From NCBI GenBank assembly GCA_019894815.1, contig JAGXNU010000142.1:1-5549 (forward strand): 5,549 bases of DNA. Direction: 5' to 3'. The notes under the pieces were generated by a model, which was not told the DNA's origin, made no database searches, and saw nothing but the letters and a program-made list of their open reading frames with translations. Positions 1 to 5,549 of this stretch are shown piece after piece. Within the stretch, counting starts at the first letter, position 1; every line of letters starts with the position of its first letter. This DNA comes from Promethearchaeota archaeon. GTDB taxonomy: Archaea; Asgardarchaeota; Lokiarchaeia; Sigyniarchaeales; SOKP01. The translations under genes and the position numbers were made by a program.

Positions 1-294
1 GAGATTTAATAACTTTCTTTTAGATCGACTCGAATCAACCTTAATACCACATTTTATAATTAAGTGAACTCGTGAGAAAGGATGAGTATGAAAATAAAAT
101 ATAGACTTATTTAGCTTTAATGAATCGATACTCTCTTGAAAACCATATTTGGCAAACCTACAAATCTGATCGAAATAGCTAGCAATGATTTGAAAATCAG
201 GATCAGAATTAAGATTATCGAGGAAATTGTGGTAAAATAGAGGAATACCGTCATTAGATAAAATAATTATTTCCTGGATCAAAATTTTTCCCAA
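1..294 (-). CDS. Partial gene (3' end beyond window): longin/roadblock-like N-terminal domain protein
   Basis: An open frame runs from an in-frame TAG at 300-298 to the window edge with no stop, giving 98 residues from TTG at 294-292 or 94 from TTG at 282-280. No ATG is available. The second start gives a protein beginning with IQEIIILSNDGIPLFYHNF. The pattern is a first beta strand, a D-G turn and a second strand (IIILSNDGIPLFY), then a helix (DFQIIASYFDQICRFAKYGF), then strands around KSIFYFHTHPFSRVHLIIK. This strand-turn-strand-helix-strand order, with an 'ILS-DG-PLF' opening, fits longin/roadblock-type domains, which are abundant in Asgard archaea and are often tied there to Ras-like GTPases. 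A TATA-like box lies 20-27 bp before the first TTG, so the mRNA may be leaderless or have a short leader. It could instead be another small alpha/beta sensor-like domain. That it is coding is fairly sure; the family is moderately sure and rests on recalled similarity. Confidence 0.72.
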   Translation of the reverse strand, partial: MGKILIQEIIILSNDGIPLFYHNFLDNLNSDPDFQIIASYFDQICRFAKYGFQESIDSLKLNKSIFYFHTHPFSRVHLIIKCGIKVDSSRSKRKLLNL

Positions 295-300
295 GAACTA

Positions 301-314
301 TTTGATTTTTCAAA
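301..314. repeat. Perfect 5-bp inverted repeat TTTGA-TTTT-TCAAA
   Basis: Arms 301-305 and 310-314 are exact reverse complements around a 4-bp loop. It lies between the TATA-like box and the first TTG start of the longin-like gene, where a bound protein could block initiation. The arms are short, so the call is tentative. Confidence 0.3.
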
Positions 315-321
315 TATATAA
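314..321 (-). promoter_or_regulatory. TATA-box candidate for the longin-like gene
   Basis: On the minus strand this reads TTATATAT, preceded by a purine-rich ACAAAGG that could serve as a BRE. The box centre is about 24 bp before the TTG at 294 and about 36 bp before the TTG at 282. An archaeal start site 25-27 bp downstream would give a leaderless transcript for the first start or a leader of about 10 nt for the second. The surrounding sequence is so AT-rich that chance matches are likely. Confidence 0.4.
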
Positions 322-328
322 TACCTTT

Positions 329-344
329 GTTAATAAAAATTAAC
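329..344. repeat. Perfect 6-bp inverted repeat GTTAAT-AAAA-ATTAAC
   Basis: Arms 329-334 and 339-344 are exact reverse complements with a 4-bp loop. The repeat lies 7 bp upstream (in minus-strand sense) of the TATA-like box, so it could be a regulator site. Because the minus-strand loop region reads as a T-run, it could also be a weak terminator for the upstream operon. AT-only stems such as this arise often by chance in AT-rich DNA. Confidence 0.35.
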
Positions 345-415
345 TTAGATGATATTAATTAAACTGGTTGTTAGCTGATTAATAATAGAAGAGTCAAATT
401 GTTACAAAATTATAC

Positions 416-1558
416 TTATAAAAATGCATTCAAGAGTTCTTTGATCTTTTTGTAATTCTCCAACAAGCGTTCAAAATCTTCATTTTTATCTAATGCGTCC
501 AAGCCATCTTCATTTAAAGCGATTACAGAATTTTTCATGGTTTTAAACTGCTGATACTCTCTCAACTTAATTTTTATATCAGCACCTAATTGAGAATACA
601 TTTCAACATATTCTTGTTTTCCAATAAAGCGAGATATTTTAACAATTTTATCACAATTTAATAAGGCTTCTTGAAATAGCCCCGATGAGAAATTATCTCT
701 GATAGTTATTTCGAGTGTATTAATTTCCGTTATGAGTTTATTGTATTTATTTTCGGCATCGATGATAGTCTTTTTTTTCATCTCAAATTGTCTGTTATAA
801 GAAACTAAATCTTCATTCTCCACCAATTCCATCAATTCATCAAGTGATTTTCCAGCTTCATCAAATTTATAATGATCTGTAAGTTTATTTATATTTTCAA
901 TTCCAGATTTAACTTTTTCTTCAAGAGACTCTTTTTTTTTGATGGAGGAAAGATTAATTTCAAGCTCCTTCCATTGATCTTCTAGATTCTTATTATTTAC
1001 ATTTTTTAAAATTAGTTTAGCCTTAGATAATACATTCTCTGCTAATAGAATATTATTAGTACTAAGATAACTGGTGAATTGGATTTCAAGAGGTCCGAGT
1101 TGCTTTTTAAAAGTGCCTTGTTTTTTTAAGAAGGCGTTCCATGAATTCTCTACTTCTATAAATAAATCATTTACTGAAGGGAGAGATTGAAAATCAACAA
1201 CATTTTCAAATTTGTGCATAAAAGTTTCAGTTAGGGAGTGAGCTTCTGTTATATCGTCTTTTGACAAGAAAACTCTAACTCTCTTATCTAATTCTTTAAA
1301 TTCATCATCAAAAAACAACAAATCTTTACCATTATCTATTGAATCCCGTATAGTGGCAATAAACTGTTTTTGTTCTGTAATGATTGATGACATATCTCCC
1401 TTTTGGGCAAGTTCTATTATTTCTTCAGAGATTTTTATTGCTTCATAAAATTTTTTCATTAAATAATGATTATTTGCGATAACCTTTAGTTGATCAATTT
1501 CTGAAATAATTCTTATCTGTGCTTTCTGGGTTTCTTGTTTTTCAGAATTGGGGCTCAT
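416..1558 (-). CDS. All-helical repeat protein with six ~65-residue hairpins; paralogue of the gelsolin-like gene product next to it
   Basis: 380 residues, ATG start, TAA stop, no signal peptide and no membrane segment, so it is predicted cytosolic. The sequence is nearly all helix and rich in K, E, N, I and L. A hairpin signature, small residue A flanked by aromatic/aliphatic and acidic positions followed by an amphipathic helix, recurs at about residues 37 (FYEAIKIS), 102 (ITEAHSL), 170 (ILLAENVL), 232 (FDEAGKSL), 294 (LFQEALLN) and 361 (FERLLENY), a spacing of 62-68. Residues 17-210 align with the helical part of the upstream gene: both have IISEI, LK, EAI, LA, GK-L, AH, a P-V pair, YL--N, AE-V---AK-ILK and a W. 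The ATG lies 9 bp after the upstream stop, so the two are likely co-transcribed. It has no gelsolin domain. The fold is probably TPR-like or a segmented coiled coil. Function is unknown; a scaffold or partner of its neighbour is inference. Confidence 0.88.
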   Translation of the reverse strand: MSPNSEKQETQKAQIRIISEIDQLKVIANNHYLMKKFYEAIKISEEIIELAQKGDMSSIITEQKQFIATIRDSIDNGKDLLFFDDEFKELDKRVRVFLSKDDITEAHSLTETFMHKFENVVDFQSLPSVNDLFIEVENSWNAFLKKQGTFKKQLGPLEIQFTSYLSTNNILLAENVLSKAKLILKNVNNKNLEDQWKELEINLSSIKKKESLEEKVKSGIENINKLTDHYKFDEAGKSLDELMELVENEDLVSYNRQFEMKKKTIIDAENKYNKLITEINTLEITIRDNFSSGLFQEALLNCDKIVKISRFIGKQEYVEMYSQLGADIKIKLREYQQFKTMKNSVIALNEDGLDALDKNEDFERLLENYKKIKELLNAFL

Positions 1559-1564
1559 ATTGTT

Positions 1565-1568
1565 TCAC
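1565..1568 (-). promoter_or_regulatory. Weak Shine-Dalgarno-like GTGA, and tandem stop
   Basis: The junction reads TAGTGAAACAATATG on the minus strand. The G of the upstream gene's TAG stop and the following TGA form GTGA, which matches part of the archaeal GGTGA ribosome site, 6 nt before the ATG at 1558. The TGA is in frame after the TAG, giving a double stop for the upstream gene. Four bases is a weak match, but the position supports this ATG. Confidence 0.35.
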
Positions 1569-2611
1569 TAATTAACCATTTCTAATTTTTCAATAATCTT
1601 ATCAACCAGTTTGGTACACTCGTTCAAATTTTTTTGTTCCAATTGAGCGATAAATTTTTTGGTAAGTTGTTTAATATCATTTTTAAAATTTGATTTAGTT
1701 TGAGATATTTGTTCTTCATATTTATTCCATTTTAGAGAAACATCCTTATCACGTAATCCCTTTAATATGGCTTTTGCTTCTATTACTGATTGTTCCGCAT
1801 TGTAAAAATGATTTTCTCTTAAATATTCAAGAAATCGCTTTTCTAAATTATCTAAAGTTGTTATTAATTTTGTTCGTTGAGCATTAATATTATCTAATAA
1901 ACCTTTATCATAGGATACTAATTCTTCTACTTCGGGAATAACACTGATATGGTAGTCTTTTTCATATTCACTTATGAAATCTTGAATCATGTAATGTGCT
2001 CCTAAATAATTATTATCTCGAACCAATTGATCAATTCGAGTTTTAACATAATTGCTTTTCTCAATAATTAAATTAATTAAATTTTTACCTTTATTCCGTA
2101 TTTTAGCCTCTTCAATGAAGTTTTCTTGATCATTCTCTAATGATTCATCATTTATTTGTTTCGCTAATTGCTTAACTTTAATTGCAAGCTCAATCGCTTC
2201 TTCGAATTCATCATTTATGAAATGTTTTTCAGTTTTTTCTTTTAAACGATTAATTTCTGAGATGATAGGCAATAGTTTAATCTCTTGATTTTTCAATTGA
2301 GATTTCAATTGTTCTGATGTGAATCCACATATTTCAAAAAAGGAATTTGGTTCAGAACCTGACTCTATAGTTATATTTCGCAGAATGGAAATTTCAGGAT
2401 ATTCTTTATTAAAAATTTCTCTTATAGAAATAGAACTTTTCTTTAAATTTTTGGGTGCTCTTTCACCAATCCATACATGCATTCTTCTTTCTATTGGTAC
2501 ATAGATAACTATAGTACTATATAGATTGAAGCTTGCTAAGAGCTCCTCGGGTAATATCTCATCAACACTACCAGAATAATTTAGCTTAAAATATTTTAAA
2601 TTTTCTTTCAT
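1568..2611 (-). CDS. Single gelsolin-like domain fused to a four-hairpin helical region
   Basis: 347 residues from ATG at 2611. A TTG at 2623 would add four residues, but ATG is preferred. Residues 6-100 resemble a gelsolin repeat: a first strand (LYSTIVIYV), then MHVWIGERAP with W47 and G49, a helix (LKKSSISIREIFNKEYP), a strand (ILRNITI), and the SGSEPNSFFEICGF end, where gelsolin family members carry a 'v--G-E---F---F' pattern. Gelsolins bind actin, and Asgard gelsolins are known to act on Asgard actin. The usual Gly-Asp of the type II calcium site is not evident, so calcium control may be absent. The rest is helical, with hairpins centred near residues 136 (FEEAIEL), 202 (YLGAHYM), 269 (FYNAEQS) and 329 (LNECTKL). 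There is no signal peptide or membrane helix, so it is predicted cytosolic. It forms a likely operon with its gelsolin-less paralogue 9 bp downstream. Actin binding is inferred, not shown. Confidence 0.85.
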   Translation of the reverse strand: MKENLKYFKLNYSGSVDEILPEELLASFNLYSTIVIYVPIERRMHVWIGERAPKNLKKSSISIREIFNKEYPEISILRNITIESGSEPNSFFEICGFTSEQLKSQLKNQEIKLLPIISEINRLKEKTEKHFINDEFEEAIELAIKVKQLAKQINDESLENDQENFIEEAKIRNKGKNLINLIIEKSNYVKTRIDQLVRDNNYLGAHYMIQDFISEYEKDYHISVIPEVEELVSYDKGLLDNINAQRTKLITTLDNLEKRFLEYLRENHFYNAEQSVIEAKAILKGLRDKDVSLKWNKYEEQISQTKSNFKNDIKQLTKKFIAQLEQKNLNECTKLVDKIIEKLEMVN

Positions 2612-2655
2612 GACCCGCTTCAATTATTCTTTATTTGAATAAAAATTAATGTTAT

Positions 2656-2665
2656 TTTAAATAAA
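2656..2665 (-). promoter_or_regulatory. Weak TATA-box candidate for the gelsolin-like operon
   Basis: The minus strand reads TTTATTTAAA with its centre about 49 bp before the ATG at 2611, which would give a leader of roughly 20-25 nt, or about 10 nt to the TTG at 2623. The spacer is almost entirely A and T, so other positions could serve equally well. Confidence 0.25.
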
Positions 2666-2688
2666 TTAAGTCTTTATGTGTTTCTTTG

Positions 2689-2700
2689 AAAATAAAAAAT
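2689..2700 (-). terminator. Oligo-T terminator candidate for the surface-protein gene
   Basis: The minus strand reads ATTTTTTATTTT about 65 bp after the surface-protein stop codon. Archaeal RNA polymerase commonly terminates on such U-rich stretches without a stable hairpin, and none is seen here. The call rests on composition and position only. Confidence 0.3.
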
Positions 2701-2763
2701 TAGGAAATTAATTATTTTTATACTGATTTGATTTTTAACTCTTAGAATTTTCAACAGGTTTCT

Positions 2764-5549
2764 TTATAATTGTTCTGCGGGTTTTCTTTTTAATATTTTG
2801 GATGTTTTTTTTAATTCACTTTGATATTCATGACTGAAAGCTTTTTTTCTCTGCGCTATATCAATACTTGGATTTTTTGTTTTTCTAAGTGTTTTAGAAA
2901 ATTTTCTAACTTTTCTAACTTGTTTAGGATACTTTAAAACTTTTTGATATAAATATAGATAAATCAACGCACTCGCAGCAGCTATACTTGAAATAATCAT
3001 TAATATTTGAAAAAATAATATTTCTTCCACTGGTCTAATAACACTTATTACTAGTTCATATGATACAAAATCGTAATCATTACTCTTTTCTGCATTTATT
3101 GTAAGAGTGAATGAACCTTCCGGAATATCTGTTAATAATTTTGTATATATGCCATCATTATCATCATCAGTTAAGAAACCATTACCAAGAGCCGATCTAT
3201 ATGAAACAACAGCCCCCTTCACTAAACCTTCAAAGTCTAAGTTATCTATTATAATCTGTAAATTAACAGATTCGCCGGGTTTTATAACTATATTTGACAC
3301 TCTTGAAAGTGTTGTAATATTTGTACGTATTCTCTCTACACTTACATATAATGTTTGGATTAAAAACAACTCGAAATTTGCTTTCTCCGCAATTATAGTA
3401 AAGACATTCAATCCAACACCCAAATCAGTCGTATTTATTATTATAGAATATTGTTCTAAAGTGATATTTTCAGATAACAAATCCGTTAAATCTCCATCTA
3501 ACTGAACATTAGCACCTGAGATATGATCTCCTGTTCGTATATCACTATATATGATTGTTAAATTAAGAAGAGAACCTATAGTAAGCTCAATATAAGGATC
3601 TGCTGTTTTATTTAAGTCGTTGATAAAAAGCGTTCCAATGGACCCTCGTTCAATAATTTGTATGAAAAACTCAATAAGGGCTAATTGATAATTTTCTAGT
3701 TGAGCTCGGATGTTTATTCTATTTAAAGTGCTACTTAAATCAATTATATTTATTGTTATATTGTAATGTTCTAGTAATGCATTTTCTGTCATATAATCTT
3801 GATTTATTATATCAACATCTGCACCACCGAGAAATTCTTTCGTGATGTTATCTAGATATTTAACAGTTATATTTAATGTATCAGATACTTCCAATTCGAT
3901 AGTATCTCCATAATAGTACTGAGTTCCATTAAGAAAAAGTAGTAATTGAGTTTTCTTTTCATCTACTATAAGTGTTATTTCTTCTGAAGCTAAAGTATAA
4001 TTATCTGTTTTTGCGCTTATAGTTAAAAATTTTACTCCTGTTCCTAAATCATCAGAAGTTATAGTGATATAATATTGGTTAAAGATTAAGCTCTCAGTTA
4101 AATTTGTTGGAATCCCAGATTCAAATAATTGAACATTCGCATCATTAATGAAGGAGTCTGTGTTCAAGTCCTTATAAAAAACAGTAATGTTCAATTTTTC
4201 ACCTATAGAAATATTGTAAAATTCAAAACTAGATGATAGTGTACCATTTAGATAAACATCAACTTTAGTGTCTCTATTGGTAACGGATATAGTTATTATC
4301 CTCGAAGAAAGAGTATAATTCTCTTTATTAGCTGAAATCGTGAGAAAATTAATACCAAGTACCAATAATGCTGTGTTGATATTTAAACTATAGTCTATTG
4401 GTGAATTTTCTATGAAGTTTTCAGAAATTCCAGTCCCCGAAAGTTGCACCAATGCTCCGCTGATAAAAGAATCATTAAGGGTGTCATTATAAGATATTGA
4501 AATGCTTAAAATTTCATTCCAAGGAATTTCTCTATTCGTGGTTTCAATTCCGTTTAAATTTATGTTATCTATATAAGAATTTCTCTCAAGAACTTCTATT
4601 TTAAAACGAATGGATTGAATAGTATAATTTTCTTTATATGCATCAACAGTTAGGAAACTGTTCCCTAAACCAAGATCCGTGGTGTTGATAAAAATAAAAT
4701 ATTGTTCATTCGAGGGATCTTCAGTTAAAATTTGTGGGCTATCTAATCCAATTAATTCTACAGTTGCTCCATCTATATGTGTATATGGAAGTTGCTCAAT
4801 ATCTTTGTATGTTATTGTAATATTCCCATCATTTCCATATATCATTTCTATAGATTTATCAAGGGTTTTGTCAACTCCATCTAGAAATAGTAATAATTCC
4901 GTGTTTCGTTCAATTACTTTGATATTGATTAACTCTGATATTGGTTCATAATATGTTTTACTTGCTTCGATCGTTAAGAAATTATTTCCAAGAGATAATT
5001 CAGTTGAACTAAATATGACACTATATTGATTAAAAGTTAAATCTTCATTCAAAACTCTAGGTCCACCAACTCCTAACAATCTTACCGTGGCACCAGGAAT
5101 ATATGAACTTGAGCTATTCTTATACATCACAGTGACATTCACATCATTGCCCATTGTAACTTCTACCGATTTTTCTAAAGTTTTATCCTCGTCATTTAGA
5201 AAAATTTCCAAACTGGTTGTCTCTTCGACAGTGGTTTCAGTATAAGATATTAATAGTGATGCATTATCTATGGAAATAGTGTATTTTTGATCCAACGAAA
5301 GGGTATCTGCAATATATACTTCAACTGACAGAGTAATATTAACATTCTTTAAGATTAAATTAGTGACATCAAAACCACCTACTTTACCGTCTTGAAATAT
5401 TGAGTTAGCTTTACTCAGTTTGATTGTTTCTGCAAACTGGTTATTATTGATAAAAATTCTTATTTCTGAGTTTGGTGATTTATCAGTCCAAGTTTTATCA
5501 ATCTTATATTCAAAATTTAATGTAGCATTTTTAATATCTGTATTTGCAC
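2764..5549 (-). CDS. Large surface protein, 5' end beyond window: Ig-like repeats, one C-terminal membrane helix, basic cytosolic tail
   Basis: The frame is open from the TAA at 2766-2764 to the window edge, giving 927 visible residues. A TTG at 5295 can be read as a start but is not one, because the frame continues upstream with coherent beta-rich sequence. Visible residues 1-104 end a separate domain (W20, DGKVGGFDVTNLIL, ISIDNASLLISY). Residues 113-742 are six tandem repeats of 102-109 residues, and 743-838 are a divergent seventh with an acidic DDDNDG loop. Residues 843-867 form a hydrophobic helix (ILFFQILMIISSIAAASALI and on), and 868-927 a tail with 20 K/R against 4 D/E. There are 25 N-x-S/T sequons, all before the helix, and no cysteine. 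This fits a type I, probably N-glycosylated, cell-surface protein. Adhesion or envelope structure is inferred. The repeats look like Ig-like beta-sandwiches, but no named family is assigned. Confidence 0.88.
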   Translation of the reverse strand, partial: ANTDIKNATLNFEYKIDKTWTDKSPNSEIRIFINNNQFAETIKLSKANSIFQDGKVGGFDVTNLILKNVNITLSVEVYIADTLSLDQKYTISIDNASLLISYTETTVEETTSLEIFLNDEDKTLEKSVEVTMGNDVNVTVMYKNSSSSYIPGATVRLLGVGGPRVLNEDLTFNQYSVIFSSTELSLGNNFLTIEASKTYYEPISELINIKVIERNTELLLFLDGVDKTLDKSIEMIYGNDGNITITYKDIEQLPYTHIDGATVELIGLDSPQILTEDPSNEQYFIFINTTDLGLGNSFLTVDAYKENYTIQSIRFKIEVLERNSYIDNINLNGIETTNREIPWNEILSISISYNDTLNDSFISGALVQLSGTGISENFIENSPIDYSLNINTALLVLGINFLTISANKENYTLSSRIITISVTNRDTKVDVYLNGTLSSSFEFYNISIGEKLNITVFYKDLNTDSFINDANVQLFESGIPTNLTESLIFNQYYITITSDDLGTGVKFLTISAKTDNYTLASEEITLIVDEKKTQLLLFLNGTQYYYGDTIELEVSDTLNITVKYLDNITKEFLGGADVDIINQDYMTENALLEHYNITINIIDLSSTLNRINIRAQLENYQLALIEFFIQIIERGSIGTLFINDLNKTADPYIELTIGSLLNLTIIYSDIRTGDHISGANVQLDGDLTDLLSENITLEQYSIIINTTDLGVGLNVFTIIAEKANFELFLIQTLYVSVERIRTNITTLSRVSNIVIKPGESVNLQIIIDNLDFEGLVKGAVVSYRSALGNGFLTDDDNDGIYTKLLTDIPEGSFTLTINAEKSNDYDFVSYELVISVIRPVEEILFFQILMIISSIAAASALIYLYLYQKVLKYPKQVRKVRKFSKTLRKTKNPSIDIAQRKKAFSHEYQSELKKTSKILKRKPAEQL
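2947..3021 (-). other. Transmembrane helix of the surface protein
   Basis: This segment encodes about 25 hydrophobic residues (I-L-F-F-Q-I-L-M-I-I onward, ending Y-L-Y-L-Y). Two glutamates precede it and a run of lysines and arginines follows. The positive-inside rule and the one-sided distribution of sequons both place the C-terminus in the cytosol. Confidence 0.85.
3034..5211 (-). repeat. Seven tandem Ig-like protein repeats (six clear, one divergent)
   Basis: Approximate units, 5' to 3' on the minus strand: 5211-4897, 4896-4570, 4569-4264, 4263-3946, 3945-3637, 3636-3322 and the divergent 3321-3034. Recurring pieces in order are an opening strand F-L-N-G/D, then G--LNIT--Y-D, then F-I-GA-VQL-G, then LTE-----QY-I-INTTDLG-G, then NFLTI-A-KENYTL, and a closing strand I-I-V-ER-T. 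The identity is at protein level with drifted DNA, so these are old duplications and not recent copies. The seventh keeps the GA-V, LTINAEK and final V-ISV strands but lacks the INTTDLG piece. Confidence 0.85.

Larger units (their letters stand above)
295..415. other. Intergenic spacer with promoter-like architecture
   Basis: This 121-bp, very AT-rich gap separates the TAA of the six-hairpin helical gene (418-416) from the TTG start of the longin-like gene. I see no coding sequence in it. It holds a TATA-like box and two short perfect dyads, listed separately. No GC-rich hairpin followed by a U-run is visible. If the upstream operon ends here, it would do so on short oligo-U stretches, as archaeal terminators often do. 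Confidence 0.6.
2624..2763. other. Intergenic spacer between the surface-protein gene and the gelsolin-like operon
   Basis: This 140-bp AT-rich gap holds no reading frame of note. Together with the T-tract and TATA-like element listed separately, it suggests that transcription of the surface-protein gene may stop here and that the two-gene operon has its own promoter. Read-through cannot be excluded. Confidence 0.5.

Noticed and set aside
932..940. T9 run (A9 on the coding strand) in the six-hairpin helical gene as a programmed frameshift or pseudogene mark
   Set aside because: It simply encodes consecutive lysines in an AT-rich gene. The frame is intact on both sides and the alignment with the paralogue continues through it.
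2319..2504. Plus-strand open frame of 61 codons inside the gelsolin-like gene
   Set aside because: It is antisense to a clearly coding frame, has no domain-like sequence and no promoter; it is a shadow of the real gene.
2621..2623. TTG as the start of the gelsolin-like gene
   Set aside because: An ATG lies only four codons downstream, no ribosome site favours the TTG, and the extra residues add nothing recognisable. It remains possible.
3107..3505. Plus-strand open frame of 132 codons inside the surface-protein gene
   Set aside because: It lies antisense across the sixth and seventh Ig-like repeats, whose minus-strand periodicity is clear. Its composition (S, T, I, V, K rich) is what an antisense reading of this gene would give.
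4679..4951. Plus-strand open frame of 90 codons inside the surface-protein gene
   Set aside because: It is antisense to the first and second Ig-like repeats and has no recognisable features.
5293..5295. TTG at 5295 as the start of the surface-protein gene
   Set aside because: The frame is open for 84 further codons to the window edge with coherent domain sequence, and no signal peptide follows the TTG.
2764..5549. DNA-level tandem repeats or a recombination hotspot in the Ig-like array
   Set aside because: The repeats are evident in protein but the DNA has diverged, with no long identical stretches seen between units by eye.

Overview
The window is AT-rich (roughly 30% G+C by eye). All genes that can be supported lie on the minus strand, so it reads from high to low coordinates. 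The content suggests an Asgard archaeon (Promethearchaeota, Lokiarchaeia-like). It has a cytosolic protein with a gelsolin-like domain, a longin/roadblock-like protein start, and a very long, sequon-rich surface protein made of Ig-like repeats with one C-terminal membrane anchor and a basic tail. No tRNA, rRNA, CRISPR array, IS element or integration site was seen. The taxonomic call is inferred from protein character, not from a marker gene.

Layout in transcription order: (1) >5549-2764, the 3' part of a large surface-protein gene. Its reading frame stays open to the window edge, so the N-terminus is missing. It shows the end of one beta-rich domain, six clear tandem repeats of about 105 residues, a seventh divergent repeat, a transmembrane helix and a 60-residue cytosolic tail rich in K/R. 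(2) About 150 bp of AT-rich spacer with a T-tract and a weak TATA-like element. (3) 2611-1568, a protein with an N-terminal single gelsolin-like domain followed by four helical hairpins. (4) 1558-416, only 9 bp downstream, an all-helical protein with six hairpins whose first four align with those of gene 3, so the two are neighbouring paralogues in a likely operon. (5) 415-295, a spacer in which two small perfect dyads flank a TATA-like box. (6) 294-1, the start of another gene, cut by the window edge, whose first 94-98 residues look like an Asgard longin/roadblock-type domain.

How they may work together is inference only. A cell-surface adhesin or envelope protein with a short basic cytosolic tail sits next to a two-gene unit encoding a gelsolin-like/helical protein and its gelsolin-less paralogue, followed by a longin-like protein of the type linked to small-GTPase signalling in Asgards. 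This could be a surface-to-cytoskeleton module, but co-orientation and adjacency are the only direct evidence for a link. The most notable items are the gelsolin/helical-repeat fusion with its paralogue, and the longin-like gene start at the left edge.
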